From: Sarocladium kiliense | Taxonomy: Eukaryota > Ascomycota > Sordariomycetes > Hypocreales > Sarocladiaceae | NCBI GenBank assembly: GCA_030734395.1 | Contig: JAUZTG010000048.1 | Coordinates: forward strand, 1,240,001 to 1,304,000 | Direction: 5' to 3' | Length of the DNA: 64,000 nucleotides | In this document: piece by piece, positions 1-11,914 of the stretch | Layout: each line of letters begins with the position of its first letter | Position numbering within the stretch: position 1 is the first letter of the stretch | The notes under the pieces: generated by a model | Seen by the model: the letters and a program-made list of their open reading frames with translations, nothing else | What the model was told of the DNA's origin: nothing | Databases searched by the model: none | Program-made: the position numbers and the translations under genes

Positions 1-1341
1 ACAGAGACACAGAAAGAGACACAACGTACCCATTGCGAGGCTGGACGGTGCCAGATCCTCAGATCTAGCCTCGATTCATTCGTCAGTCTACTCCGCGAGC
101 GGCGGCACGCAGCTTCGTCTGACTGAAACAGAGCCAGCAATTGCCTAGAAGCCAACTTCTCAAAGACGAATAGATTCGGGCGGTGTAGGAGTTGTTGCAA
201 GGTTGAAATGGAGAGTAGTATACCCGGTTCGTGGGTATCGGCAACCAGTTCAATGTGCAACCTGTGGGTTCATTTGCCTCAAAGACGTCAGTGGAGGATC
301 GAAGGCAATCAATCAGTGGGAAAACATTGGGCAATAAAAAAGTCCCGACCGCGACGACGAGGGTAGCAGTGCAATGACGCTACTGTTGATCCAGCCTCGT
401 CAATCTCCCTGCTATTGCAACCTTGACGAGGGGTGCCAGCCGAAATGGCGCTGGACCGGGGTCGCATTGGCACTGGCGACAAGGGAAATGCAGACTATTA
501 TCTGGGCAAGCAATCAATGACCCGGCCGACCATGTTACCCAGGGACCAGGGTCGCGTCGAGCGGCACGCGGTTCGGAGCTGTCAAAGTCCAGCTAGGCTC
601 GTGGCCAATCCATTGGCAAACGACCCCTATTCCAGTTCATATGAGACGAGGCAGATGATTTGGTAGGTCTGGAGGAGGGCGGTCATTGGACCCTGTGTGT
701 TCCCCACGAAAAGGGATCACTGGCGGTGACGATCCAGTGAGACATGCGCATACTACCGTACGTCTTGCGCACTACCAGGACCAGGACCGCTAAAAGGCAT
801 TTTCCTTGCATTGAGTTGGCGAGCGTGCATGCGTCGGCAGATGCTCAATTGGCGCTTAACGAGTTTGCATATGACTGCTGTCGCAATAGAATGGTCTCCC
901 GTTGGACCGCGAAGTGTTACCATCAACCCACCCAGGTCCCGATTTTGGAAGTGGAGGGTGTGGCCAGGGTTACAACACAACAGACCTCGCCTTACAACAG
1001 TCACCCTACAGTGGTATTCAAAAGACAATTATGTGAAGCAAAGGCAATTCGAGCACATACCTTGCATATCCTGAACCAATCGCAGAAGTACGGATATTTC
1101 TTTGGCTGATCCTTGTCTTGAAGTACAAATACGTGCCAATCCTATTGACTTTGGGGTCTTGCCTAGTGGGGAGGTTCTCTGTTGGAATCCATTCATCTGG
1201 CCTGCACCTGGACTCACTCAACCGCGACCACATGACTTCCCCAATTGACTACGACTCCTCATCACCATCTTCAGCCTCGATGCGTTTTATACGTTGCAGG
1301 CTTCTCATTACTTATGGCTCTGGGCACGTAAGGGCTCAATC
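1..1341. other. Left edge, no gene recognised
   Basis: Several short overlapping open frames exist on both strands, but none has a recognisable domain, a convincing start context or splice-joined continuation. I see no repeat, tRNA or mobile-element protein. The segment just before 1342 would be the upstream region of the decayed transcription factor gene. Confidence 0.5.
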
Positions 1342-4300
1342 ATGACCCCACGACGAACCTACCGCCCATGTGTTGCATGCCGCCAGCGTAAGTGAGCCTG
1401 TTCCCAACCCGTCATCAACGCATCTTACCCTTGTTCCCGGTTCCCGTTTCCACGCCGTTCATATCTTCTAGAAAATGACTCCGTGCTAAGCCTGCTTAGA
1501 TACGCTGCAATGTGGGAGACAGCAACGATCCGCAGTTCCCGTGTGTGCGATGTCGTCGTATGGATCTAGAGTGTATACCAACCGCACACGCCGCTGTCCA
1601 CCTCGATCTACCACACAAGAGCTCTCCCGCTTACGGCACGGCTAGAGCGACTAGAAAGGCTTCAAATTGCTCTGATAGCACCTCGTCTAATTCTCGTAGG
1701 GCTGCAGATGTGCTATCACATCCCAGCCCAAGGAATCGTAAACCGTCGTCATGAAGGCTGCCTCCCCGTAGAGTGCTGGAGTGTATCTAGACTGACCGCT
1801 GCTGTGTAGAAAATGTCGGCCGTGATTCGGGTCACCTGACCCCTGAGATTGGAGCGGAAGGGCCGTACTCGTTGATGGAAGATGTTGTACACACCTCAAC
1901 CGACGCGTTGAACGCCCTCCTCAGGGCTGCTCGATCTCCCTCGCCAAATAGGACGCGTCGTGCCAGTCGCCAGGAAGCATCGCAAAACTTATCTGGGACA
2001 CGCTGCAATATTCCAGCTTTAGTACACGATAACAAGATGTCCAATGGTAACGATGGCGTGAATGCGTCTGAGGCAAAGTGCCCTGGGTTGCTGCCCCAAC
2101 AGCCACCAGATCCGAGACCCTCGCAACTATGGAACAAGTGCTGGCTCGTTCGAAAGCAATGGCTGACAGCGACCGAAGCCGCCTAGTATGTGGATGAGTA
2201 TGTACTGACCTGCTGCGATCTCTTCGGTTCGAGGCAACTCGCGGTCCTAGGATGCTAAAGTGCGTTCGAGATTCTTTCGGAACATCGTCCCTATGACCCC
2301 AATCATTTCCCAATTCTTTGGCGACTACAAGACACAAGACCTTTTCATAGTTCACGACCCCATATTGTGTTACACTATCCTCACCATCTCGACCATGTTC
2401 TACTCTTTGCCAGCAGCGAGCTCGTCTTCGAGCAACGACCTGATTCATGCTAGATGCTGGAGTATCGTCAAGAGCCTCTGCGAACGGCTGTTGTGGCGGA
2501 TGAGCACGGTTCGGCATCAAAGCTGCGGATATTAGGAACAATTCTGGCCTTGCTGCTTCTAATTGAGTGGCCTCCAGAAGCTATGAACCTACCATCTGAT
2601 GATGTGACGGACATGATACCTGCCGAGACTGTCTCGGCCGCTACGACTCCGAGATCTCGTCCGAAGAATATTGAGGACTCTGAACATCATATAAGAGTCA
2701 CTGATGGTACTTGATAATCTTCAACTTCGAGAGCCACCTGTATTTGCTGCAGGACGATATACTCGCAATGACATAGCTGATATTGAAGCCGATCGCTAGC
2801 TACTCAGTGGATAGCGAGCCTGAGCCAGCCGATAATACGATCTGATAGAATGTCAGGGTAAGGTCTCTACTTTCTAGGAACTTGTCTAGACGTCAGGCTT
2901 GACATGTCATGGTTGAGGCTCGTTCTGAGCACAAGCTAACCTGGCCTCTTAGTATGCTTCTCGGTATAGCCCAACAGCTATCTAACGAATTATATACCGG
3001 ACAGCTAGGAGTTAATCCAGAGGCAGAGCCTCAGGGGTGTATGAAGTATCTCCACGAGCGCTACGTGTTTCGCCGGGCTAGAGTCCACCTACTCCTCCAT
3101 CTCTACAGCTGTCTGTTGTACATCGCCCCGAGATCCCCTTCATTCCTGCAGTCTACCGTGTCAAAGTCGGATTTGGACGTACTGAGAGACAGGGCAACGA
3201 AGTCTCTCGAACCCGAGAAGTCATGGCTACATCTGTGATCGCCTGGGGGAACTTGTCGAACTTAGCTCAAGAGTCTAGGGGCACCCTCCTTGCGTCTGCT
3301 GATGAGACGAACAAGGTTCTAAAGGACATGACGCATATTCCTCTCCTGAATGATTCTCTTGAAAGGCTGAAAGACTGACAGGATAGTTCAGGCTCTATCG
3401 AGTGTAAGTTACTAGGGATATGCCTGTTACTCTGATCTCTGACGGGCCCTAACCAGGTTCTATAGGGTCATTCCCTGCATCGAAGATCCTTGGGATAGAG
3501 TACCACATTCTTCGAGTCCAGCTCACGTCTCTAGCAGTTCAATCAGTATCGAAGCGTCTTTGCCAGGCTGGAGTCAGACTAGGCGGCACGATGTCTATTC
3601 GGGAGTATAGGACAAAGGTCGAGGAGTTTCTCTGGTCGAACCGATCCAACGATGAAGACTACAGGCTCGCTCAACAATCGCTGATCAGCTCAAGACGCGT
3701 TCTCACGTTCGTCGACGAGCTAGGTGAGCAGGGCTGCCTCAGATTGGCGCCATTATGCGTGTTCACTCGGATCGTCTCTGCCGCCACCCTGCTCCTCAAG
3801 GTCAGTCTGATATTGACATCACGGACCGGTCATAAGACTCTAACGCAATGGCTTGGGTTAGGCTACATACATTTTGCCTACGGACCAAGACGTTCTGCAA
3901 TCGATAAGGCAAGACTCATCCAATGCTGCACAAGTCTGAAGCACCCGGGACGCAATTCGGCCCTGATGATTGCATTGCATGTCAAGCAGCTGCGGTCTTT
4001 AAAGGATGCTATACTGAGGGACGAGACATCCACGGCAAATCACGGAGAACATGGCAAGTGTTACGACTAACGAAGAGCTTGGCTGCGGCGAAGACTTGCT
4101 TGCTCCTAGCCTCAGAGAGCTTCCGTCTGGCGTTGGTGTGGTAGATCCGGTATTGGATGCATTTGGATCAACCGCATGGGCGACGGATTTCCAACTCTCA
4201 GCTGACGCGGGGTTGCCTTTCCAGGGCGATTGGTTATATACTAATTCTGTTGCCGCTGGCTTCGGCTTTATCACGGCACATGCCCCGGCGGCTGAGGGTG

Positions 4301-4371
4301 ATCACGAAGGCGAACTATATCTAGGACAGTCGGAGATGAAATTTGGCGCATGTTCTGATAATACTATCTGA
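1342..4371 (+). pseudogene. Decayed Zn(II)2Cys6 fungal transcription factor gene
   Basis: The start at 1342 encodes the first half of a zinc cluster (CVACRQRK), which then meets a stop (TGA at 1393). The second half continues at 1500 after an intron-like stretch ending CTGCTTAG, giving CxxC-x6-C-x11-CxxC-x6-C across the gap. Further blocks resemble the fungal-specific transcription factor middle homology region: about 2255-2535 (RFFRNIVPMTPIISQFF), 2520-2640 in another frame (ALLLLIEWPPEAMNLPSDD), 2890-2990 (MSW, then MLLGIAQQLSNEL), 3240-3380, 3477-4070 (ILGIEYHILRVQL; RVLTFVDELG) and a tail at 4051-4371. The blocks are collinear with a full-length regulator but lie in different frames, separated by stops and broken joins. 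The first donor reads AAGTGAGC where AAG|GTGAGC would keep the cluster in frame, so a one-base loss is inferred. A living gene with many introns is possible but I could not join all blocks into one frame. Confidence 0.7.
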
Positions 4372-5195
4372 AGTTTACATAGAGACGGTTCCCATCTATA
4401 AATAGAGAGCCCTATATGTATTCGCCATATTCGGTGAAAACCCTAGATTGGAGCGGCAGCCGTCTGTGTGACCATCATGTAGATCAGAGTTGATACCTGA
4501 AGTCCTTGTTCTCCTTATCCGTGATATCGTCAAGGCCAGGGATCATATGGCGACAACAGCAAAGTTGTAGAAATATTTCTTATTAGAAGGCGTTGAAATT
4601 ATTCATGACGTGAATAATACTTTTGTAAGAAAGGGAGCCATCGCGAGACTGCTTGCTATTATCTAGTGCTGCAAACGAACACCTCACCAGTGCGAACAAA
4701 TGAGTATCAGATGACTTCTTGCACGTTGAGCATGCTAGTCAAAACCTTATCAGCATCCTCAGTGATGTGATATTGGAAACTGATATAGGGCACTTTTCGC
4801 GTGATTTTCGTAGCAGACCGCCACCAGGCTGACTCGTGCTATGGCTGTTATATCTGGACTGCATGCTGAGACGATAATCCTTGGGCTGGCTGTGAATCAT
4901 TAACAATTGGCAACGCACTAACTAAGCAGGCGTAGGATGCGGCGTTCGGCGCCGACCGAGCATTTATCGTCTCGCGCTAATTAACAATAAAGGGGAGCGA
5001 AGTAGTGGGCGTGAATCCGTCAGGTAGGATCGTGAGCATTGGGAGGACCCTGGAATTCACGGTGGATCCGTCAGAACCACAAGCCGAAATATAAAGTAAT
5101 ACAAGGAGACACCCCAAAGTTACAACGGCCCAAATCACGAAAAGGAAGTGCTATAATACTATCGAATTCAGGCTGAACGACTAGACATCACCAGT
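4372..5195. other. AT-rich spacer and oxidoreductase promoter
   Basis: No coding signal is seen. A TATAAATAG string lies at 4397-4405, just behind the decayed regulator, too far (about 790 bp) from the next start to be its TATA box. Inspection suggests a lower G+C content than the coding block after 5196. Confidence 0.5.
5090..5096 (+). promoter_or_regulatory. Candidate TATA box of the oxidoreductase gene
   Basis: TATAAAG lies 100 bp before the ATG at 5196, a plausible distance for a fungal core promoter. This is a match to consensus only. Confidence 0.4.
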
Positions 5196-6239
5196 ATGGC
5201 CGCGCACAAGGAAGAGAAGCCGCTCCTGCGCTGGGGCATCCTCGGCACCAGCTTCATCTCTCACACCGTCGTCGCCGCCATCCAGTCCTCGACCGCCTCA
5301 ACTGTCGTCTCCGTCTTCGGCCGCGACGAGGCGCGCCTCGCGGCATTTGCCGACAAGTATGGCATCCACGCCCGACACAGCTCCTCCGTTGAGGCGCTGC
5401 TGGACGACACCAACGCGCAAGTCGATGTTGTGTACGTCGGCTTGCCGAGCCACCTGCATGCTGAGGCGACAATGGCCGCGGCGAAGAGAGGGAAGGCGAT
5501 TTTGTCGGAGAAGAGCCTTGCCACAACCATGGCAGACTCGGAGGCGATGATCAAGGCCGTCGGGGAGGGGAATGTGTTCTTCATGGAGGGGCTGATGTAC
5601 CGTTGCCATCCCCTCATCACGAAGCTCGGGGAGATCCTTAAGGCTGGCATCCTCGGCGACGTCCTCTCCGTCGAGGGCCACTACTCGTCCAACATCTGGA
5701 GTAGAGCCAATCCGCTGGGCCGAGGCACCATTTACAACTTGGGCTGCTACCCCGTCTCTCTGCTGCAGTTCGTAATGGAGTGCTCCAACGGCACTGGTTC
5801 ATTTACGGCTCCTGGACGGAAAGTCAGCGGGGTAGGCAACTTCGCGACAGACGGCGGCGTGCGACACGTCCGAGACGCGGCGCTTGTCACACGGTTTGCG
5901 AACGGCGCCCTCGCGACGATCCAGTCGAGCGACAGCCACGGCAAGTCGTTCAGCTTCACTGTGCAGGGATCAGAGGCGACGCTACGTTTCCTGACGAACC
6001 CGTGGTTGCCGTCCGCGGGTGACGATAATGTCATTGAGGTTACCAAGCGGAACGGAGAGACGGAGACCATCGTGGTGAAGGGCGAGTGGGATGCGTTTGG
6101 GTACCAGGTGAGGCGGGTGGAAGACGGGGTCAGGGCTGGGAAAAAGGAGCCGGAGTGGCCGGCGGCTGGGTGGCAGACTTCGATTGATATCATGGGAATG
6201 CTACTGGAGTGGGAAGAGGATATTTTAAAACAGTCTTGA
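5196..6239 (+). CDS. Gfo/Idh/MocA-family NAD(P)-dependent oxidoreductase
   Basis: A single-exon gene for 347 aa. The N-terminal Rossmann fold starts with GILGTSFI at residues 14-21, and the family E-K pair occurs as SEKSLA near residue 106, where most members have EKP; the Pro is Ser here. The C-terminal half has the usual GFO/IDH/MocA substrate-binding features (EGLMYRCHPL, then GRGTIYNLGCYPV). The order and length fit dimeric dihydrodiol dehydrogenase / NADP D-xylose 1-dehydrogenase-like fungal enzymes, which oxidise cyclic polyols or sugars in the cytosol; the actual substrate cannot be read from sequence. No signal peptide is visible. It stands alone between long spacers, next to the decayed regulator, and its G+C-rich coding sequence contrasts with its flanks. 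The start has an acceptable context (CCAGTATGG) and no upstream in-frame ATG. Confidence 0.9.
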   Translation: MAAHKEEKPLLRWGILGTSFISHTVVAAIQSSTASTVVSVFGRDEARLAAFADKYGIHARHSSSVEALLDDTNAQVDVVYVGLPSHLHAEATMAAAKRGKAILSEKSLATTMADSEAMIKAVGEGNVFFMEGLMYRCHPLITKLGEILKAGILGDVLSVEGHYSSNIWSRANPLGRGTIYNLGCYPVSLLQFVMECSNGTGSFTAPGRKVSGVGNFATDGGVRHVRDAALVTRFANGALATIQSSDSHGKSFSFTVQGSEATLRFLTNPWLPSAGDDNVIEVTKRNGETETIVVKGEWDAFGYQVRRVEDGVRAGKKEPEWPAAGWQTSIDIMGMLLEWEEDILKQS

Positions 6240-7313
6240 GAACACAAGCGCGTCTACGATCTACAGTGCTCTTCGGCCAAGAATTGATTAGTCCTTTCGT
6301 GATACGGTCTGTCTGTTCATTGCGTTTCTATATGAACATGGTGGTACGAACGAGGACAGTCATGGTCTTCAAATCTTAGCCCAGGGTCCTATGAGCCACG
6401 ACATTGTCATGGTAAAACGAAGCGGAGGGAAAGATACATACTGCCAAGACTCGATTTCATCGTGGCCGCGTTGGGGATTGCATGCCCTTAAGCGCCACGG
6501 TTGCCCGTTTCCAGACAACACCACCCTACTCCCATGCACGTGCTTGTTTGCGATCGGCCAACATCTTTTGAAAGTTGCGGCGAAGATAGTTAACACCAAA
6601 CAATTGTGCGCTGGAAAACATCGCGCGTGACAAGCGTGTGGATGCTGGCGTCTTGGAATGGTGATGGAATTCACTACTGATAAGCCTCGTGATACGATGG
6701 TAAGCAGCTAGGGGTTCAAATAGATGTTAGCTATAAACTACACATGCCGATTGGTCAGCGTGCGGCTCTTGGACTTGAGGAAATGAGACCTAAGGGACAT
6801 TCGCTGCAGAAAGCTGTACAAAGCTACGCCCGAGGTCGAGCCAGGCTCTTGTGTCCTATATCTCGGTCTGATGTAAGGTCATTGGGCAATGTTCTTTGCA
6901 CCTAGCGCCAAGACCATAGGAAATGGAGAGTAACTCTCGTACGAGGGTTCCGCCACCGTCTTACCTACATGCATCTAGGACTCATTCTCGTCCGTCAGTT
7001 TACGCAGGTTGACATGTGTGGGCTTAAGAACGCAGGTTGCCAAGGACTATTCCGTCAGCTTCACGTTGCATCCTGGTAACCTTGTGCCCAAGGACTTTGT
7101 TTTCACATCTGCCGACTCTGTCCTGGACTGAATGAGGCTGATGAAGCCATGGTCCCCCCTACTCTTGAAGTAGGTAGTCGAAGGGTATAAAGGCCTTTCA
7201 TGCTCCCTGAGCTCAAGCATATGGCCTTTTAGCCAAAGTAGCCGCAAATCACAGCTGTTTGCTAGCCATTCAAGCCGACCTAGTTTCTATTCCCTGCTTG
7301 AACATTTGTTACA
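6240..7313. other. Spacer before the CON-13-like gene
   Basis: No supported gene. Short open frames (for example 6391-6630) have no recognisable domain. The last 130 bp carry the core promoter of the downstream secreted-protein gene. Confidence 0.5.
7186..7192 (+). promoter_or_regulatory. TATA box of the CON-13-like gene
   Basis: TATAAAG inside GGGTATAAAGGCC, 128 bp upstream of the ATG at 7314. A clear TATA box suits a stage-specific, strongly regulated gene; that regulation is inferred. Confidence 0.5.
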
Positions 7314-8333
7314 ATGGTTCAATTTACTTTCCAAATCACGGCCCTGGCTATAGCCTTCGGTCTGATCTCAGGCTCGACGGCCCAGATCTCTCATCCAAAC
7401 CAGCTGCCGGCCCTGCAGCCCGGCTGGGACGAGCCTGGCAAGATCATTCCCGGGTTACTGGCTGGTCTGCCTCCTATGGGGGTCCGCTGGGTGGAAGACT
7501 GGGCATCGATCCATATCTTGGACTGGTGCAAAGCCCAAACGCAGGGATTCGGCCTCAATCCGAATGATGTCGAGACCTGGAATGTGCACTATGACGACTG
7601 CATTGAGCCCTGGATCATGTGTCGTCACAAGGATGCGCGTGCTTCTAAGGAGCAAATGATCGAGGTGAGGGAGTGTTTTATCTGCAGTTGTTCTTGTGTA
7701 AATCTTCCTGATAGTAATTGACTAATATGTGTAACACAACAGGACTGGGGCAGGATCCCACTGGCAATGCGAGAGGTCGTTCGTCACATTGGTCTTTGGC
7801 CCTCGAACGGAGATGCTGCTTATTCCTCCGGTGATAACATTGCTTTCGTCGGCCCTGGGATCTGGAGGCTTCCCGTCATCATCCACGAAGTTGCCCACTC
7901 CGTCGACGGCTACCTCCTCCGCCACATCGACAGCAGCATCCCGTTCAGTCTCGGCTCTACGTGGAGAAACATCGTCAGCCGTGACACTGCCGCTGTCAGC
8001 GCCTATGGCCGGACTAGCTGGCCTGAGAACTTTGCCGAGTCCATGTCCATTGCCGTCACGGACCACAACGCGCCAGGAGGCGTTGGGCCCATGCATCCTA
8101 ACCCGTTCCCAGCCTACTGGCAGTTCGTTGGCATTCGTGAACTGATCCCTGAGGTCATCAAGTCGCGAGGCAAGGCGCAGTGCAACTGGCGCCACCGAAA
8201 TGGAAATGCCGTCCTCAAGAACGAGGGTCTTCGGACGGCCAAGGGCGTACCTCTGCCAGACACCAGCTTCAAGACTGACATGAAGGAAATCAAACCGAGC
8301 GGGGACAAGACCACCTACGTTGACGAATTCTAA
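7314..8333 (+). CDS. Secreted CON-13-like protein with HExxH motif
   Basis: Exons 7314-7664 and 7743-8333 (phase-0 intron of 78 nt, donor GTGAGG, acceptor CAACAG) give 313 aa. Residues 1-23 form a signal peptide (hydrophobic core ITALAIAFGLIS, then STAQ), so the product should be secreted. The central region holds HEVAH at 165-169 within VIIHEVAHSVD, which matches the HExxH zinc-metallopeptidase core; His165 and His169 would bind zinc and Glu166 would be the catalytic base. A possible third ligand lies in the downstream ENFAESMSIAV segment, which resembles the E-x3-E/D helix of some metallopeptidases. Overall layout resembles the conidiation-specific protein CON-13 group of Pezizomycotina, whose biochemical role is not established. 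The first exon contains four Cys that could pair outside the cell. Activity as a peptidase is inference. Confidence 0.75.
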
Positions 8334-9704
8334 GAACGAAACCGAACATGTCAAGTCTTTAGCTGCTATGGTCAGCTGTTTACTTAGCTACAGGAATCAA
8401 TAGACATGGTTTCTGTCGCATATGTCCGGGGTTGTCGAATTAACTACATGAGAACCCTGGCACAAAGAAAAGAAGGAAGCTTCACTTCTGATTTAGATGG
8501 CATTATAAGTTGGTTCTGACTTGCGATGATCTACTTTGGCTCGGAATCACCCATCGCCGTCCAGAGCGTGCCGACACGCAATACGGACTAGCCACCATAC
8601 CCAAGCCTTGGCACTGGCGCCGCCTGTAGCCCGGATTCCCCCGCATCCACGGCCAACTACAGCAACGCGGCTGGCTTTGGCGGCCGGAGTCTAGGTGATT
8701 TTCGGGGATTCCGTGCTAATTAAGGGACTTTCCGCAGTCTCGGGAAAGCCGGGCACAGTTATCCAGCGGGCTCTTTTTGGTTCTACCCAGCGCCTAGGAA
8801 TGGATAATGCATCGCCGGCCGTTGCGTGTTCGGCGACACATGTCACGGGCACCACCCACCACCATACGGGGGCACGCGACGAGGGGGCCCTGTGCTCGGT
8901 ACCTAAGGCTAGGGCCAAGTCAAAGTGAATGTATGATGCTCAGACCCAGACCCAATTGAGAGCCCACCTTCTAGGCGGTTTCTCGGAACGGCGGAATCGC
9001 TAATTCCTCTGCCTCGCCTTGCCTTATCGGCCGTCTCCTGTGCAATGTTATCTGCCGTTGCCCGTGTCGGTGTCAGCAGTTCAACCCTTTCAGGCCCCGA
9101 TGCAGAAAAATAATACCAAGCCCAGATACCCTGTTCCCTGCTGCGCCGGTCATCACAAATTTCTTCCTTCTCTGACCCTTCGCCTTATTTCTTCCTTTTC
9201 CGCCCCAAACGATCGGAATGTTGCGTGAATAAGTAACACGTGTGAAGTATTCCCTCGGCTTTTGGGTCTTAGGCGACGACTCCCGCCCGTCTGGCTCACA
9301 CTGTTTGGTGAGGAGTAGCGCCGTCTTGCCCCCCTCACCGGCGCCTGTCATCGGCAATCGGACCACCATCAGGTCCCCCCGAGAAAAGATCGGAGCGAAA
9401 CACTCGTCTCTGTTGGTACCGACTTTGCGACCTCCGTCTGACCTGTGATCAGCACAGCCCTGCCAGGTTTCCTTTTCCAAGAACCCCCAAGGTTTGCCAA
9501 AGAGGAGGCTACAGGGGACCGTTTTGTCTGTATTCTCTGTTCTCATTGCCGTGGCACGACAACTGCATCGTCCGACTATCGGCCAGATAGCCTCGCTACG
9601 TTCGCCGCCCCTATCTGGGTCGAATTCCACTTCGTCCCTCCACCCCCCACGAACACCGAAACCTCCATACACCACTCGCCCGCGATAGACGCACCGCCGC
9701 AGCC
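8334..9704. other. 3' flank of CON-13-like gene and promoter/leader of CPR
   Basis: No coding signal. The last roughly 250 bases before 9705 are C-rich and pyrimidine-rich, with long CCCCC/CCTCC runs, typical of highly expressed filamentous fungal leaders. An antisense open frame of 200 codons at 9675-9073 has no recognisable features and is taken as chance. Confidence 0.5.
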
Positions 9705-11914
9705 ATGGCCGAACTCGATACCCTGGACGTCATCGTCCTCGGTGCCATCTTCGTCGGCACTGTCGCCTACTTCACCAAGGGCAAGTTCTGGGGCGTAACA
9801 AAGGACCCCTATGCCGCCGCCTTCGCCAACGCAAATGGCGCAAAGGCCGGCCGCACGCGAAACATTGTCGAGAAGATGGAGGAGTCTGGCAAGAACTGCA
9901 TCATCTTCTACGGCTCACAGACCGGCACTGCTGAAGATTACGCCTCGCGTCTTGCCAAGGAGGGCAAGAGCCGTTTCGGCCTCGAGACAATGGTGGCTGA
10001 TCTTGAAGAGTACGACTTCGATAACCTCGACTCTGTTCCTAGCGATAAGGTGGTCATGTTCGTTCTCGCAACCTATGGCGAGGGTGAGCCTACCGATAAT
10101 GCTGTCGAGTTCTACGAGTTCATCACCGGCGAGGATGTCTCTTTCGAGGGAGGCAACGAGCCCGCTCTGTCCAACCTCAACTACGTCGCTTTCGGTCTCG
10201 GAAACAACACCTACGAACACTACAACTCCATGGTTCGCAATGTGAACAAGGCACTTGAGAAGCTCGGCGCTCACCGCATCGGCGAGGCTGGCGAAGGTGA
10301 TGACGGCGCTGGTACCATGGAAGAGGACTTCCTCGCCTGGAAGGACCCCATGTGGACTGCATTGGCCGAGAAGATGGGTCTCGAGGAGCGCGAGGCTGTC
10401 TATGAACCCATCTTTGGTATTGTCGAGCGCGAGGGTCTGACTCCCGAGTCCCCCGAAGTCTACCTTGGCGAGCCGAACAAGATGCACCTCGAAGGCACTG
10501 CTCGCGGTCCCTTCAACTCCCACAACCCGTACATTGCGCCCATTGCTGAGTCTCGCGAGGTCTTCACCGTCCAAGACCGTAACTGCCTGCATATTGAGGT
10601 CGATATCGGTGGCTCCAACTTGTCCTACCAAACCGGTGATCACATCGCTGTCTGGCCCACGAACCCTGGCGATGAGGTCGACCGCTTTCTCGATATCGTT
10701 GGTCTTACTGGCAAGCGCAACCAGGTTATCAGCGTGAAGGCTCTTGAGCCGACCGCCAAGGTTCCTTTCCCCACGCCGACGACCTACGATGCCATCGTCC
10801 GGTACCACCTCGAAGTCTGTGCTCCCGTGTCCCGTCAATTCGTCTCTACACTCGCTGCTTTCGCTCCCAGCGAGGAGGCCAAGGCTGAGATGACCCGACT
10901 CGGTGGTGACAAGGACTACTTCCACGACAAGACCGGCGCTCACTTCCTCAACATCTCTCGTCTGCTTGCTACCGTTAGCAAGGGCGCCAAGTGGGATCAG
11001 GTTCCTTTTTCTGCATTCATTGAGGGTCTTACTAAGCTTCAGCCCCGGTACTACTCCATCTCCTCGTCCTCACTCGTCCAGCCCAAGAAGATCTCCATCA
11101 CTGCCGTAGTTGAGAACCAGCAGGTCCCCGGACGTGATGCGCCTTTCCGTGGTGTCGCAACCAACTACTTGTTCGCCCTTAAGCAGAAGCAGAACGGTGA
11201 CCCCAACCCCGAGCCTTTCGGCCAGTCTTACGAGATCCATGGTCCGCGCAACAAGTACGATGGTATTCATGTACCGGTCCATGTCCGTCATTCCAACTTC
11301 AAGCTTCCGTCTGATCCTAGCCGTCCGATCATCATGGTTGGTCCTGGAACCGGTGTCGCCCCTTTCCGTGGTTTCGTCCAAGAGCGCGCGAAGCTGGCTC
11401 AGGAGGGTGCCAATGTCGGTCGTACTCTCCTCTTCTTCGGTTGCAGAAAGCGCAGCGATGATTTCCTGTACGAAAAGGAATGGGAGGTAAGTTTTGTCAT
11501 GGATCTGCATGATACGGAGAGGTACAGTGCTGACATGTGATTGTGCAGGAATACAAGGAGGCTCTTGGCGACAAGTTCGAGATGATCAACGCTTTCTCCC
11601 GTGAAGGCCCTAAGAAGGTTTACGTCCAGCATCGTCTTCAGGAGCGCGCAAAGGAAGTCGCCGAGCTCCTGTCTCAGAAGGCTTTCTTCTACGTCTGTGG
11701 TGATGCGGCGCATATGGCCCGTGAGGTCAACGCCGTCCTTGCCAAGATCATCGCCGAAGGTCGCGGTGTATCAGAAGCCAAGGCAGAGGAGATTGTGAAG
11801 AGCATGCGTGCGGCAAACCAGTACCAGGTAAGACCTAATTCATCCCCGGGCCCTTGTCTGCCCCCATATGGTCCAGGTTAGCTGATAACTCTGTAGGAGG
11901 ATGTCTGGTCTTAA
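9705..11914 (+). CDS. cprA: NADPH-cytochrome P450 reductase
   Basis: Exons 9705-11486, 11549-11827 and 11897-11914 give 692 aa, the normal family length. The enzyme passes electrons from NADPH through FAD and FMN to ER cytochromes P450 (including sterol 14-alpha-demethylase) and other acceptors. An N-terminal membrane anchor covers about residues 8-24. The FMN-binding flavodoxin domain shows YGSQTGTAEDYA at 69-80, followed by ATYGEGEPTDNA and LGNNTYEHYN. The FAD/NADPH module shows RYYSISSSS near 448-456, GPGTGVAPFRGF near 546-557, FFGCRKRSDDFLY, and the C-terminal VWS whose Trp691 stacks on FAD in this family. Intron 1 is 62 nt (GTAAGT...TGTGCAG), intron 2 is 69 nt (GTAAGA...CTGTAG). The last coding exon is only 18 nt (EDVWS plus stop). 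The start sits in a strong context (GCAGCCATGG). Long antisense open frames here are shadows. Confidence 0.97.

Noticed and set aside
9915..10943. 342-codon open frame on the minus strand
   Set aside because: It is antisense to the P450 reductase FMN/FAD coding region and reflects third-position C bias; no domain or start context.
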